The notes: generated by a model not told the origin, from the letters alone. 64,000 nucleotides of DNA from Kribbella sindirgiensis (GCF_004331435.1 NZ_SJKA01000004.1:1-64000); one strand, 5' to 3'. Shown: positions 17,261 through 26,815, numbered from the stretch's first letter. Made by a program: numbers and translations.

Positions 17261-17830
17261 ATGCTGCGGTATGTCGAGGAGCCGGAGAAGGTGCGGTTGG
17301 CGTTGTCGCCGATCAGGCGGCGGCTGCTCGAACTGCTGCGGGAGCCGTCGTCGGCGACGCAGCTCGCGGCCGCGCTCGACTTGCCGCGGCAGCGGGTGAA
17401 CTACCACCTGCGCGAACTGGAGAAGGCCGGCCTGGTCGAGCTCGTCGAGGAGCGGCAGCGGCGCGGGTTCACCGAGCGGATCCTGCGCGCGGCGGCCGAT
17501 CTGGTCGTCGATCCAGGGGTCATGGGTCGTGCGTTCACCCAGATCCAGGACCAGTACGCCGCCGAGCACCTGGTCGAGGTCGCCGCGGGGACGGTGCGGG
17601 ACGTGGCGCGGATGCAGACCGCGGCCGACGCGGACGGGAAGCGGCTGCTGACGTTCACGCTCGAGACCGAGGTGCGGTTCGCGGAGCCGGGCGACGTCCA
17701 CCGATTCACCGACGCGTTGACCGCGGCGCTGCAGCAAGTGGTCGACGAGTTCGACAGCCCTGACGGGCGGCCGTACCGGCTGATCGCGGGCGGCCACCCG
17801 GCACCCCGCCGTACCGAAGGAGAGTCATGA
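17261..17830 (+). CDS. ArsR-family winged-helix regulator
   Basis: 189 aa, ATG after GTGGAGATTGAGGGC. The winged helix is at residues about 10-80 (RRRLLELLREPSSATQLAAALDLPRQRVNYHLRELEKAGLV in outline: LSPIRRRLLELL, QRVNYHLREL). It has no CxC metal site, so it is not a classical metal sensor. The C-terminal half is a helical domain of the kind found in ArsR proteins paired with SRPBCC enzymes. Its stop overlaps the next gene as ATGA, and a palindrome covers its promoter, which points to autorepression. Confidence 0.85.
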   Translation: MLRYVEEPEKVRLALSPIRRRLLELLREPSSATQLAAALDLPRQRVNYHLRELEKAGLVELVEERQRRGFTERILRAAADLVVDPGVMGRAFTQIQDQYAAEHLVEVAAGTVRDVARMQTAADADGKRLLTFTLETEVRFAEPGDVHRFTDALTAALQQVVDEFDSPDGRPYRLIAGGHPAPRRTEGES

Positions 17831-18516
17831 AGATCGTGGTCACCGTCGCGGCGCCGGTCGAGGCCGTCTGGGACGCCCTGCGGAACAAGGAGAAGATCCG
17901 GCACTGGCACGGCTGGGAGTACGAAGGTCCCCAGGGTGGCCTGGAAGAGGAGATCGACCTCATCTACTTCACCGAGACGACCGAGGACGGTACGACGCTG
18001 ACACTCGGCCACGGCGACCGCTTCGAGGTCGAGCCGGTCGAGGGCGGTTCCCGGGTCACGCTGACGCGCGCACCGCGTGGCGCCGACCCCGAGTGGGAGG
18101 CGTACTACGACGACGTCACCGAGGGCTGGATCACGTTCCTCCACCAGCTCCGCTTCGCCGTCGAACGGCACCCCGGCGACCCGCGCCGTACCTTGTTCTA
18201 CTCCGGAACCGGCGCCGTCTCCCCCATCGAGGACCTCCGGATCCCGGCCGAAGACGCCTTCGACCTCGACCTGATCGGTGAGCGCGTCAAGTGCGAGGTC
18301 TGGTACCGCTCCGACCACCAGCTCGGCCTCACGGTAGATGCCTGGGGCAACGGTTTGCTCGTACTCAGCCACATCCCGCCCGGCGACCTGAAGCCCGACG
18401 GCGCCACGATGGCGATCCTGTCGGTGTACGGCGACACCGACCAGGACGCGCTCGAGGCCCGCTGGCGTGCGTGGTGGACCGAGCGCTATCCGGAGGAGCT
18501 CAAGCTCCCGGAGTAA
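17827..18516 (+). CDS. SRPBCC (AHSA1-like) domain protein
   Basis: 229 aa. It starts KIVVTVAAPVEAVWDALRNKEKIRHWHGWEYE, the standard beginning of the START/Bet v1 fold, with a long C-terminal extension that looks like a second alpha/beta segment. Such proteins bind a hydrophobic ligand and are often encoded next to an ArsR regulator, as here with a four-base overlap. The ligand is unknown. Confidence 0.8.
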   Translation: MKIVVTVAAPVEAVWDALRNKEKIRHWHGWEYEGPQGGLEEEIDLIYFTETTEDGTTLTLGHGDRFEVEPVEGGSRVTLTRAPRGADPEWEAYYDDVTEGWITFLHQLRFAVERHPGDPRRTLFYSGTGAVSPIEDLRIPAEDAFDLDLIGERVKCEVWYRSDHQLGLTVDAWGNGLLVLSHIPPGDLKPDGATMAILSVYGDTDQDALEARWRAWWTERYPEELKLPE

Positions 18517-18654
18517 CGGCACGGCGGTGACAGGGCGCAAAGGTGTCAGCACTCTCGGTCTACCGGGCTTGGTTACCGGGAAGTACATTTCTTGCCGACG
18601 GTGATCTGGTGGGGGTCCTGAGATCACCGAACTCCGGCGAGAGAGGCCTTCCGG

Positions 18655-19857
18655 ATGAAAGCTCCGAGAAGTCGTCGAGTGTCAGCAGCAGTTCTCCTAC
18701 TCTCCTTGACCGGGCTCGGCCTGGTCGCGTCCCCGGCGCACGCCGACGGTCCCGGATCGGGAACGCCGTACGTCGTCACCGTTGGGGACTCCTACATCTC
18801 GGGCGAGGCCGGCCGGTGGGCCGGGAGCTCGAACGACTCCGAGGCACCGGCCGACGCGCTCGGTGCGCACGCCTACCACGACAACGCGACGCACACCGCC
18901 GAGCTGATCCCGAAGTGCCACCGCAGCCTGTCCGCCGAGGCGTACGTCGGCGGCGGCGTCGGTGGGCTGAACCTGGCCTGCTCGGGCGCTCGCACCACGA
19001 CCGGCACCGGCAGCGACTTCAAGCCGGGCCTCGACTTCTACGACGACGGCGCCGGCAAGCAGGGACAGGCGAAGATGCTGCAGGCCTTCGCCGCGACCCA
19101 CAACGTCAAGCAGGTGGTCGTGTCGATCGGCGGCAACGACTTCAACTTCGCGTCGGTCGTCACCCAGTGCGTGCAGGACTTCCTGCTCTCGCCGTCCTGG
19201 AACCCGGACTACTGCCGCGACGACTCGTCCGTCGTCGCGAACTTCACCAGCAGCAACGTCACGGCGGTCCGCGCCAAGATCGCGACGGCGTTCCAGAACG
19301 TCCGGACGGCGATGCGGAACGCCGGGTACGGCGACAGTTCGTGGAATCTCGTCGTACAGACGTATCCGTCACCGATCCCGGCCGCCAGCGGATTCCGGTA
19401 CGGGCAGACCGGTTACACCCGGCAGAGCGTCGGCGGATGCGGCTTCTGGAACGCGGACGCCGACTGGGCGAACAGCACCGCGCTCGTCACGATCAACAGC
19501 ACGGTCCGGGCCGCGATCGGCCAGTCGGGTCTGTCCAACGCCCGTCTCCTCGAACTCCAGTCCGCCTTCAACGGCCGCCGGCTGTGTGAGAAGACCGTCG
19601 GCCTGTACGAGGAGGTCGGCCTCAGCTCGTGGACCCAGCCGACCGCCGTCGACAGGACCGAGTGGATCAACCAGATCCGCACGGTGACGACGGTCGGTTC
19701 GAACTACTACATCCAGGAGTCCCTGCACCCGAACTACTGGGCGCAGCTCGCGCTCCGCTCCTGCGTCCGCCAGACCTACACCCAGAACCGCGGCGGCACC
19801 TGCACCATCGCCGGCACCGGCCTGCTGAACGGCGAACCGCGCATGACCCTCAACTGA
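18655..19857 (+). CDS. Secreted SGNH/GDSL-family hydrolase
   Basis: 400 aa, ATG after GAGAGAGGCCTTCCGG. A Sec signal peptide with AHA-D cleavage site covers residues 1-31. Block I is VVTVGDSYISGE with the catalytic Ser, block III is IGGNDFNF, and the catalytic His lies in ESLHPNYWAQ near residue 360. Several Cys pairs suggest disulfides. It is an extracellular esterase or lipase of the SGNH superfamily; the substrate is open. Confidence 0.88.
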   Translation: MKAPRSRRVSAAVLLLSLTGLGLVASPAHADGPGSGTPYVVTVGDSYISGEAGRWAGSSNDSEAPADALGAHAYHDNATHTAELIPKCHRSLSAEAYVGGGVGGLNLACSGARTTTGTGSDFKPGLDFYDDGAGKQGQAKMLQAFAATHNVKQVVVSIGGNDFNFASVVTQCVQDFLLSPSWNPDYCRDDSSVVANFTSSNVTAVRAKIATAFQNVRTAMRNAGYGDSSWNLVVQTYPSPIPAASGFRYGQTGYTRQSVGGCGFWNADADWANSTALVTINSTVRAAIGQSGLSNARLLELQSAFNGRRLCEKTVGLYEEVGLSSWTQPTAVDRTEWINQIRTVTTVGSNYYIQESLHPNYWAQLALRSCVRQTYTQNRGGTCTIAGTGLLNGEPRMTLN

Positions 19858-19870
19858 TCCAGAACAAGGG

Positions 19871-19904
19871 CCGGCCGCCGCACCCCCGAAGGTGCGGCGG
19901 CCGG
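19871..19904. terminator. Bidirectional intrinsic terminator
   Basis: A 14-bp perfect stem (CCGGCCGCCGCACC and its complement) around a 6-nt loop lies between the convergent SGNH hydrolase and M4 protease genes. On the plus strand it is followed by GTTCTTTTC. Confidence 0.85.
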
Positions 19905-19919
19905 GTTCTTTTCAGGGGG

Positions 19920-22220
19920 TCAGCTCAGGTTGAGGCCCGTGTCGTCGATGACGAACGAGGTCTGCAGGGAGCTGTCTTCGGTGCCGGTGAAGCTGATCGA
20001 CACCGTCTGGCCGGCGAACGACGAGAGGTTGAACGACTTGAGCGAGTAACCGCTCGCCTTGTTCAGGTTCGAGTACGTCGCCAGCGTGGTCGAGCCCGCC
20101 TTCACCGTCAGCTTGTCGTACTGCGTCGACGACGTGGTCTCCGCGGAATCGATGTGCAGGTAGAAGGAGAGCGTCGCCGAGCATCCGGCGGGGATCGCGA
20201 CCGACTGGCTCAGCGTGTCGGTGTGCGTCTGGCCGTAGCCGTCCAGCCAGGCCTTCCAGGTACCGCTGCGCGCGGGCTGGGAGGTGCTGTTGTCGATCAC
20301 TCCGGCCGACGCCGACCACGGAGCCGCCGTACCGGTCTCGAAGCCGGGGTTGCCGAGCTTCTGGCCGGAGCAGCCGCCGGTACCGCCGATGGTGAAGGTG
20401 AACGACGTACTGCCCGAACCGCCGGCACTCGCGGTCGCCGTCGCGGTGACGTTGAACGTGCCGCTCGCGGTCGGCGTACCGGACACGGTGCCGGTCGACG
20501 AGCCGAGAGTGATACCGGCCGGCAGACCGGTCGCCGACCAGGTGTACGGCGCGGTGCCGCCGGTCGCGGTCAGCGTGAACGACGAGATCGCCGTACCGAC
20601 CGTACCGGTCTTGTTGCCCGGGTTCGTAACCGTGACGCCACCCGACGTGGAGCAGGTCGGGTCGGCCGTCTGCGCCGGCACGCTGACCGCGTCCCAGGCC
20701 GCCTTCACGGTGTTGAACTCGGTGCAGCTGCCCGGGTACAGGTTCTTGGCCGCGGTCAGCGTCCAGGTCCGGTACTTCAGGTACGAGCTGCTGCTGGTCT
20801 TCATCAGCATCGCGTTGTACATGATCCGGATCGCCTTCTGGATGCCGATGCCGGTCACGGTCGAGCTGTTGCAGGTCGGGCTCGCCGGGCTCGCGTTGCT
20901 GCCCTGGGACAGCAAGTAGAACCAGTGGTTACCCGGACCGGCCGCGGCGTGCACCTCGGTGCCCGGGATCGAGCTCGAGTAGCAGTTCGGGTCGCCGAGC
21001 GCCGACGGGTTGTACATGTTGCGGATCGGCCCCTGGCCGACCAGGTTCACCTCTTCGCCGACCAGGAAGTCCGGCGGGTCGTACGACGCGCCCTGGTTGC
21101 TGTAGTACTCGGTGGCCGCGCCGAACGTGTCGGCGACGAACTCCTGGGTGCCGTTACCGGAGATCCCGCCCGGCGTGTGGTCGTCGATCCCGTGACCCAT
21201 CTCGTGGGCCACCACGTCCATCGACCCGATCCAGCCACCGGCGGTGTTCTTGCCGATCTGGACCTGCGTGCCGTCGTAGTACGCGTTCTGGTCGTTCAGG
21301 CCGACCCGGATCGGCCAGGCGCCGCCGTTACCGTCCATGCCGTTGCGACCGAGCCACTCGGTCAGCATCTTCTTCTCGGTCTGCGCCGCGAACAGGGCGT
21401 CGACGCAGCCGGTCTCCTTGTTGGTCGCCGTACCGTTGCCCCAGTTGTCGTCCGGGCCCGAGAACGTGGTGTTGTTCGCCGAGTCCTGGCAGGACAGGTT
21501 GGTGGTGCCGGGGTCCTTCATCGAGTACGTGCTGCCGGAGAGCGTGGTGTCCAGGTGCAACGGGCTGGGCCCGCTGTAGACCGCCGTACCGTTGCCGGCC
21601 AGCACGTGTTCCTTGGTACCGAGCACCTTGCCGCTCTGCGCGTCGACGTACACCGACAGGCTCGACGGCTCGTGACCGTTGCTGCCGCTGACCCGGGACT
21701 GCCAGGCGAGCTTCGGCGTACCGTTCAGGGCGTAGACCGCGAGCGTCGGCGTGGTCGACGAGTCGACCTTCTTCAACTGCTTGGTCGCCGTCGCCTTCGC
21801 GGCCGCGGGGGTCACCTTCGCGGTCGTCGACAGCTCGGGTACGGCGGTGGTCTGGGCGACCGAGGTGGACATCACGGCCCCCTTCTCGTCGGTGACCACG
21901 ACGAAGTCACCACCGACGACCGGGAGACCCTTGTACGAACGCTCGTACGGGACGTACTGCAGACCGGACTGCTCCGAGATCACCGGCTTCGCGATGAACG
22001 TGTCGTCCTTCGACGCGTGCAGGGCACTCGGCCTGCCCGCCACGAGTGACGCGGCCGAGTCGACGGCGAACGCCTTCGACTGCGCCTGTGTGGGTCGCGG
22101 CGGAGGCGCCGCACTCGTCGCCGCACCGGCCGACGACCCGAACCCGGCGAGAGCAGCCGCTGCGAGGCTGGTCACCCCGATGACGGCCGCAGCTTTGCGG
22201 GAACGCTGAAACAAGACCAT
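19920..22220 (-). CDS. Secreted M4 (thermolysin-like) metalloprotease
   Basis: 766 aa. Signal peptide residues 1-34, then a FTP/PepSY-type propeptide to about 215. The catalytic domain has HEMGH (339-343), third zinc ligand Glu in TQEFVADTFG (about 360) and transition-state His in GNHWFYLLSQG (about 432). C-terminal to it are a putative-Ig He_PIG domain (about 548-640; VTVTNPGNKTGTVGTAISS and TVSGTPTASGTF) and a jelly-roll domain (about 640-766; NPGFETGTAAPW) that may bind substrate. ATG follows GAAGGGACCACATCC. It is a broad extracellular protease activated by autocleavage. Confidence 0.93.
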   Translation of the reverse strand: MVLFQRSRKAAAVIGVTSLAAAALAGFGSSAGAATSAAPPPRPTQAQSKAFAVDSAASLVAGRPSALHASKDDTFIAKPVISEQSGLQYVPYERSYKGLPVVGGDFVVVTDEKGAVMSTSVAQTTAVPELSTTAKVTPAAAKATATKQLKKVDSSTTPTLAVYALNGTPKLAWQSRVSGSNGHEPSSLSVYVDAQSGKVLGTKEHVLAGNGTAVYSGPSPLHLDTTLSGSTYSMKDPGTTNLSCQDSANNTTFSGPDDNWGNGTATNKETGCVDALFAAQTEKKMLTEWLGRNGMDGNGGAWPIRVGLNDQNAYYDGTQVQIGKNTAGGWIGSMDVVAHEMGHGIDDHTPGGISGNGTQEFVADTFGAATEYYSNQGASYDPPDFLVGEEVNLVGQGPIRNMYNPSALGDPNCYSSSIPGTEVHAAAGPGNHWFYLLSQGSNASPASPTCNSSTVTGIGIQKAIRIMYNAMLMKTSSSSYLKYRTWTLTAAKNLYPGSCTEFNTVKAAWDAVSVPAQTADPTCSTSGGVTVTNPGNKTGTVGTAISSFTLTATGGTAPYTWSATGLPAGITLGSSTGTVSGTPTASGTFNVTATATASAGGSGSTSFTFTIGGTGGCSGQKLGNPGFETGTAAPWSASAGVIDNSTSQPARSGTWKAWLDGYGQTHTDTLSQSVAIPAGCSATLSFYLHIDSAETTSSTQYDKLTVKAGSTTLATYSNLNKASGYSLKSFNLSSFAGQTVSISFTGTEDSSLQTSFVIDDTGLNLS

Positions 22221-22678
22221 GGATGTGGTCCCTTCGCGAGGTGGTGCTGGGCGGGTTGCGCCTCGCCGGACTGCAGGCGGTGCACCACTCCGCCTGGAAC
22301 CTCCGGCCTACCCCTCGGCACGGCTGTCCGGAAGACCCCTTTCCATCCAGCCCCGATGGATCGCGCGGACGGACACTATGTCCGACCCCGCACCCGAGCA
22401 AGACGCGGTCGTGCCGTTGGCACCCCGATGACAACTGACCGCGTTGTCATCATCACTTAGCGCTGACAAACGTGGCCCAACCTGAGAATCATCACGACGG
22501 TCGGCGCACCCGCGGGTTCGGGTGAGGGGGTCGTTGCGGACCGTGGTGGGGAGGGTCTGCTGGTGGTCTGGGGCTGGTGTGAATGGCAGAATCGCGCAGA
22601 CGGGTTGGCTGCTGCGGGGGTGCGACACCCTGGCGGCGGGACCGGATCGCGATCAGGACGACGCCGGCTGGGGTGTGA
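22221..22678. other. 458-bp intergenic region between the M4 protease and FHA genes
   Basis: It holds the putative protease promoter (22373-22401) and a leader of about 146 nt with a small hairpin (GGCGG/CCGCC at 22276-22294). The FHA-proximal part (22440-22678) shows no clear promoter, RNA or ORF. I found no recognisable riboswitch. Confidence 0.5.
22373..22401 (-). promoter_or_regulatory. Putative promoter of the M4 protease gene
   Basis: On the minus strand TTGCTC (22401-22396) and TAGTGT (22378-22373) are 17 nt apart. Transcription would begin near 22366. Confidence 0.5.
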
Positions 22679-24382
22679 GTGGAAACCGAATTCGTGCTGT
22701 CGCTCGGCGAACAGCAGTGGACGCTGCAGGCCGGGACCGACACGATCACCATCGGCCGCGCCTCCAACGCCGACATCCGGCTGCAGGCGGACGACCAGAT
22801 CTCCCGCATCCACGCCCGCCTGAGCCGCGACGGCACCACCTGGACCCTCCACGACGAGTCCCGCAACGGCACCGGCCTCAACGGCCGCCGCCTCACCGCC
22901 CCCACCGCTCTCACCACCGGCGACCGAATCCACATCGGCCGCTCAGTCCTCACCTTCCACAAACCCACCACCCCCGCAGACACATCACCCGGCGAGTCCC
23001 CCGCCGCCTCCCCGGCGGCACCTCCCCCGGCGGCCCCTCCCGCGGCACCCCCTCTGGCGGCATCCACACCGGTAGCCCCGCCGGCCCCCACAAGCCCAGC
23101 CGTCCCCGAGTCCGCCACACCGATCCCTGAGCCGTCGTACGCCGCGCCCGAACCACCGAGCCCACCCGACCACGCCACCCCCACACCGGAACCCCGGCAC
23201 GAACCAACCCCTTTCCACTCACCCGCCACCGACCATCCCTCCCAGGCAGACGAACTGCCCGCCGCAACCCCGTTCGCAGACGCCGGTGCGTACGAGGGCA
23301 GCGCGGGTGGTCGGGAGTACGGGGCTGCGGGGGTTGTTCCTGGGTTTGAGGTGGGGGACGACGGGGGGCGGGACGGTGGGACTTGGGCGGCTTATCCGTC
23401 GGCGGACAATCCGGAGCCGGTGCGGTCGCCTTGGGAGATCTCCGCGCAGATCGACCAGTCGGAAGCGAACTGGAACGAATCCGCAGGCTGGCCCGACCCA
23501 ACCGTTCCCGGCGCCGACCAGCGGGCGCGGGGTGAGCAGCGGGTACGTGCTGACGAGTGGGCGGGTGACGAGCAGGCTGCCGGTGGGGTGCGGGCGGTTG
23601 GGCGGGAGCGGCGAGCCTCAGGGAGTGGGCAGCGTGGGGCGGATCAGGCGTCTCGTGGCGAGGATCGGCTTCCCGAGGTAGAGCGGGCGTCGGGTGATGA
23701 CGCTGTGGGGACTGTGCGGTTGTCTCGGGTGCTGGTTGTGGCTGGGGCGATCGTCTTGCTTGGGATTGTCGTGAACCTGGTGGTCACGTTCCTGGCCGAC
23801 GGGCCTGGGGGTGTGCTCAGGTGGCTGGTGGCGCCTGGGATCGCCCTTGTCGTGGCGATGGTGCTCGCGCTGGTTGACGCGGCGCGTCCGACGTACCACC
23901 GGCCAGGCCGTCTGGATGTGTCGGTTCTGGTGGCGGTGGCCGTGGTGTTGGTAGGCGTGGGCGTCGGCGGGTTCGCGCTGACTGCGGGCGCGGAGTACGT
24001 CGGCGGCTATCTGACCGGCAACGAGACCGGCGAGGATCGCCTGATCAAACCGGTCTCGAAACCTGGCACCGGCGTCACGATGACCGTCGAAAACGTCACG
24101 TACACGAGCCATTTCACCCGCGTCGAGGTCAAGCTGGTCAACACGTCGAAGGAAGCGATCACGGTCCCGATCGACGGTACGACGTTCACCGCCGCCGACG
24201 GCACCGCGCTGAGGGCCGACCCCGGACGCAGCGCCTGGCCGAGCCGGATCGCGCCCGGCGGGACCGAACACGGGACCCTGACGTTCAAGGGCCACCTCCC
24301 GGACAGCGCCACCGCGGCGGTGCTCACGTTCAAGTCCGGCTCCACGAGCTTCGCCATCTCCAAGATCACCCTCAGCAACTAA
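22679..24382 (+). CDS. FHA-domain membrane protein with extracellular DUF4352-like domain
   Basis: 567 aa, GTG start with a weak ribosome site. Residues about 1-95 are a forkhead-associated domain (TITIGRASNADIRL, SRIHARL, SRNGTGLNGRRL), which binds phosphothreonine peptides. A Pro/Ala-rich then acidic linker runs to about 345. Three hydrophobic helices follow (about 345-440), and an outward C-terminal beta-domain of about 115 residues (VTMTVENVTYTSHFTRVEVKL). The topology suggests a receptor-like protein that ties a Ser/Thr-kinase signal inside to something at the cell surface; that role is inference. Confidence 0.8.
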   Translation: METEFVLSLGEQQWTLQAGTDTITIGRASNADIRLQADDQISRIHARLSRDGTTWTLHDESRNGTGLNGRRLTAPTALTTGDRIHIGRSVLTFHKPTTPADTSPGESPAASPAAPPPAAPPAAPPLAASTPVAPPAPTSPAVPESATPIPEPSYAAPEPPSPPDHATPTPEPRHEPTPFHSPATDHPSQADELPAATPFADAGAYEGSAGGREYGAAGVVPGFEVGDDGGRDGGTWAAYPSADNPEPVRSPWEISAQIDQSEANWNESAGWPDPTVPGADQRARGEQRVRADEWAGDEQAAGGVRAVGRERRASGSGQRGADQASRGEDRLPEVERASGDDAVGTVRLSRVLVVAGAIVLLGIVVNLVVTFLADGPGGVLRWLVAPGIALVVAMVLALVDAARPTYHRPGRLDVSVLVAVAVVLVGVGVGGFALTAGAEYVGGYLTGNETGEDRLIKPVSKPGTGVTMTVENVTYTSHFTRVEVKLVNTSKEAITVPIDGTTFTAADGTALRADPGRSAWPSRIAPGGTEHGTLTFKGHLPDSATAAVLTFKSGSTSFAISKITLSN

Positions 24383-24402
24383 CACCCCCTCCACCGACTT
24401 AC

Positions 24403-24420
24403 ATCGAAAATTGATATAGT
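24403..24420 (+). promoter_or_regulatory. Putative MarR operator overlapping the -10 box
   Basis: ATCGA-AAA-TTGAT (24403-24415) is an inverted repeat with one mismatch and overlaps TATAGT (24415-24420), the likely -10 box of the MarR/epoxide hydrolase pair. Confidence 0.5.
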
Positions 24421-24457
24421 CGGCCTCACCCGCGTCGCGGTGGGGAAGGAGGAGGGT

Positions 24458-24883
24458 GTGCTGGACGTCGATCGGCTGACCACGGTGATCGAGGACTTCA
24501 ACACGATCTTCATCCGCCTGCCCTCGGTACGGCGGCTCAACTTCTCGGCGCTCTCGGTGTTGCACACGCTCCACCGGCGCGGGCCGCTGCGCCTCACCGA
24601 CCTCCTGGCGACCGAGCAGCTCAAGCAGCCCGCCCTGACCAGCCTGGTTGCGAAGCTCGAGCAGGACGGGCTCGTCCAGCGCCGACCCGACCCCGCCGAC
24701 GGCCGCGCCAGCCTCCTGTCGCTCACCAGCACCGGCCAGGAGCTCGTCCGGTCCCGCCACACCAATCGGGTCACGAAGCTGACCGGGCTCGTCGAGCAGC
24801 TCACCCCCGAAGAGCGCGCGGTGCTCGCGGGTTCGATCGACGTACTCCACCGCCTGACCGCACTCGCCGAGGACACCCCATGA
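24458..24883 (+). CDS. MarR-family transcriptional regulator
   Basis: 141 aa. The GTG at 24458 was chosen because it directly follows GGAAGGAGGAGG. The winged helix is visible as LTDLLATEQLKQPALTSLVAKLEQDGLVQRRPDPADGRA in outline (recognition helix PALTSLVAKLE, wing DPADGRAS). It overlaps the epoxide hydrolase gene by four bases, so it probably represses this pair through the palindrome at its promoter. Confidence 0.88.
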   Translation: MLDVDRLTTVIEDFNTIFIRLPSVRRLNFSALSVLHTLHRRGPLRLTDLLATEQLKQPALTSLVAKLEQDGLVQRRPDPADGRASLLSLTSTGQELVRSRHTNRVTKLTGLVEQLTPEERAVLAGSIDVLHRLTALAEDTP

Positions 24884-26067
24884 TCCCAACGCCCATCGCC
24901 GTACCGGATGAGGTCCTCGACGACCTCCGCCGCCGCCTGCGCGCGACGAAGTGGCCGCGCGACGCCGGCAACGACGACGGTTTCTACGGCGTACGCCGAA
25001 CCCGTCTGCAGCCGCTCGTCGAGTACTGGGCGGACGGTTTCGACTGGCGCGCGGCGGAGCGGGCGATCAACAAGTACGACCACTACCGCGTCGACGTCGG
25101 CGACGTACCGGTGCACTTCCTGCGCCGCGCAGGCGTCGGCCCGCGGCCGATCCCGTTGATCCTGAGTCACGGCTGGCCGTGGACGTTCTGGCACTGGTCG
25201 AAGGTGATCGACCGGCTGGCCGATCCCGCGGCGTACGGCGGTGATCCGGCGGACGCGTTCGACGTGATCGTCCCGTCGCTGCCCGGGTTCGGGTTCTCGA
25301 CGCCGACCCGCCCGGACATGAACTTCTGGAAGATCGCCGACGTCTGGCACGAACTCATGACCGGCGTCCTCGGGTTCCCGAAGTACGCCGCGGCCGGCTG
25401 TGACGTCGGCGCGCTGGTGACGGGGCAGCTCGGCCACAAGTACGCCGGTGAGCTGTACGGGATCCATATCGGGTCGGCGCTGAAACTCGACTTCTTCAAC
25501 GGCGATCGCGGCTGGGACCTGAGCGGCGGACGGCCGATCCCGGAAGGGCTGCCGTCCGAGATCCACGAAGGGATCGTCCAGTTCGAACGCCGGTTCGCCG
25601 CGCACCTCGCCGCCCACGTGCTGCACCCGACCACGCTCGGCTACGGTCTCGCGGACTCCCCCGCCGGGATGCTCGCGTGGATCATGGAGCGCTGGCTGAG
25701 CTGGTCGGAGGACGAGCCGTTCAGCGACGACGACCTGCTCACCCACGCGACGATCTACTGGGCGGGCGACGCGATCGACACCTCGATCCGCACGTACGCG
25801 AACAACAATCGCTACCCGTGGACGCCGTCCCACGACCGTACGCCGGTGATCGAGGCCCCGACCGGCATCACGTTCGTCGGCTACGAGAACCCGCCCGGCG
25901 TCCGCACTCCCTCCGAACGCGTCCAGAACTTCCTCGCGAGCGACCGCGCCGCCTGGTACAACCACACCAACATCACCGCCCACCCTCACGGCGGCCATTT
26001 CATCCCGTGGGAGGTTCCCACGGAATGGACCGCCGACCTCAGGCGAACGTTCCGCGAGCTCCGGTGA
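24880..26067 (+). CDS. Epoxide hydrolase (alpha/beta hydrolase, EHN domain)
   Basis: 395 aa. The N-terminal EHN domain spans residues about 1-100. The oxyanion motif HGWPW is at about 97-101, nucleophile Asp in AAGCDVGALV (about 175), and the catalytic His in HPHGGHFIPWE near the C-terminus. The enzyme opens epoxides to vicinal diols, or acts on a juvenile-hormone-like or related substrate, in the cytoplasm. It is co-transcribed with the MarR gene, and its last 29 bases overlap the convergent XRE gene. Confidence 0.9.
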   Translation: MIPTPIAVPDEVLDDLRRRLRATKWPRDAGNDDGFYGVRRTRLQPLVEYWADGFDWRAAERAINKYDHYRVDVGDVPVHFLRRAGVGPRPIPLILSHGWPWTFWHWSKVIDRLADPAAYGGDPADAFDVIVPSLPGFGFSTPTRPDMNFWKIADVWHELMTGVLGFPKYAAAGCDVGALVTGQLGHKYAGELYGIHIGSALKLDFFNGDRGWDLSGGRPIPEGLPSEIHEGIVQFERRFAAHLAAHVLHPTTLGYGLADSPAGMLAWIMERWLSWSEDEPFSDDDLLTHATIYWAGDAIDTSIRTYANNNRYPWTPSHDRTPVIEAPTGITFVGYENPPGVRTPSERVQNFLASDRAAWYNHTNITAHPHGGHFIPWEVPTEWTADLRRTFRELR

Positions 26068-26815
26068 AGTACCGCATCGTGCGCTCGTCCGCGGGCAGGT
26101 AGGTCTCGACGGCGACCTCCTCGAGGGTGATGTCGAAGGCGGTGCCGAAGGTGGTGACCGTGCTGAGGAAGGTGAGGTCGGTGCCGCGGTAGTGGATGTG
26201 GATCGGGAGGGCGAGGTCGGCGGGATCCGGTGGCGTGGTATCGACGGGGCCTTGGGCAACTAGTTCGTCGTACAGCTGGTGCAGTTCGGGGTCGCCGGAG
26301 GCGGCGGCCTGCCGGGCCAGGCGGGGCAGCAGGTAGCCGCGGACCTGTTCCAGGTTCCGGATCGCCAGGCCGCCGGGGGTCAGGCCGAGACGCATCAGGT
26401 TGATCGGTGCCGCGAGCAACTTCTGGTCGACGCCGGCCAGGAACACCTTGAAGGAATCGTTGGCAAGCAACAGATTCCAGCGCCGGTCGACGGCGACCGC
26501 CGGGTACGGCGCGTGCGCCTGGACGAACTGTTCGAGGGCCGCGCGGACCCGGCTCATGTCCGGATCGTCCAGCGGCGTCTGCCGGTAGACCGGCGCGTGG
26601 CCGGCTGCGACCAGGAGCCGGTTGCGTTCCCGCAGCGGTACGGCGAGGTGCTCGGCGAGATGCACCACCATCGCACTGCTCGGAATCGTTCGCCCGGTCT
26701 CGACGAAACTCACGTGCCGGGACGACACGTCCGCCTGGATCGCAAGCTCGAGCTGACTCAGCTTCCTGCGCCGCCGCCACTCGCGCAGCAGCTCACCCAC
26801 CGGCCTGTCGTTCAC
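26039..26815 (-). CDS. XRE-family regulator with MmyB-like ligand-binding domain
   Basis: 258 aa from the GTG at 26815. An ATG at 26833 is possible, but it sits inside the presumed operator palindrome. The helix-turn-helix is at residues about 5-60 (LREWRRRRKLSQLELAIQADVS, HVSFVETGRTIPS as cues). The C-terminal PAS-like MmyB domain (YPAVAVDRRWNLLLAN) binds a small ligand, often a fatty acid. It is divergent from the SnoaL-like gene and probably controls it. Confidence 0.88.
   Translation of the reverse strand: MNDRPVGELLREWRRRRKLSQLELAIQADVSSRHVSFVETGRTIPSSAMVVHLAEHLAVPLRERNRLLVAAGHAPVYRQTPLDDPDMSRVRAALEQFVQAHAPYPAVAVDRRWNLLLANDSFKVFLAGVDQKLLAAPINLMRLGLTPGGLAIRNLEQVRGYLLPRLARQAAASGDPELHQLYDELVAQGPVDTTPPDPADLALPIHIHYRGTDLTFLSTVTTFGTAFDITLEEVAVETYLPADERTMRYFTGARGTFA

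Noticed and set aside
22221..22372. Possible c-di-AMP or c-di-GMP riboswitch before the M4 protease
   Set aside because: I checked for the conserved cores of ydaO and GEMM RNAs and did not find them.
23000..23680. Possible intrinsically distinct low-complexity insertion in the FHA gene
   Set aside because: It is a normal Pro/Ala-rich linker in frame between the FHA domain and membrane helices.
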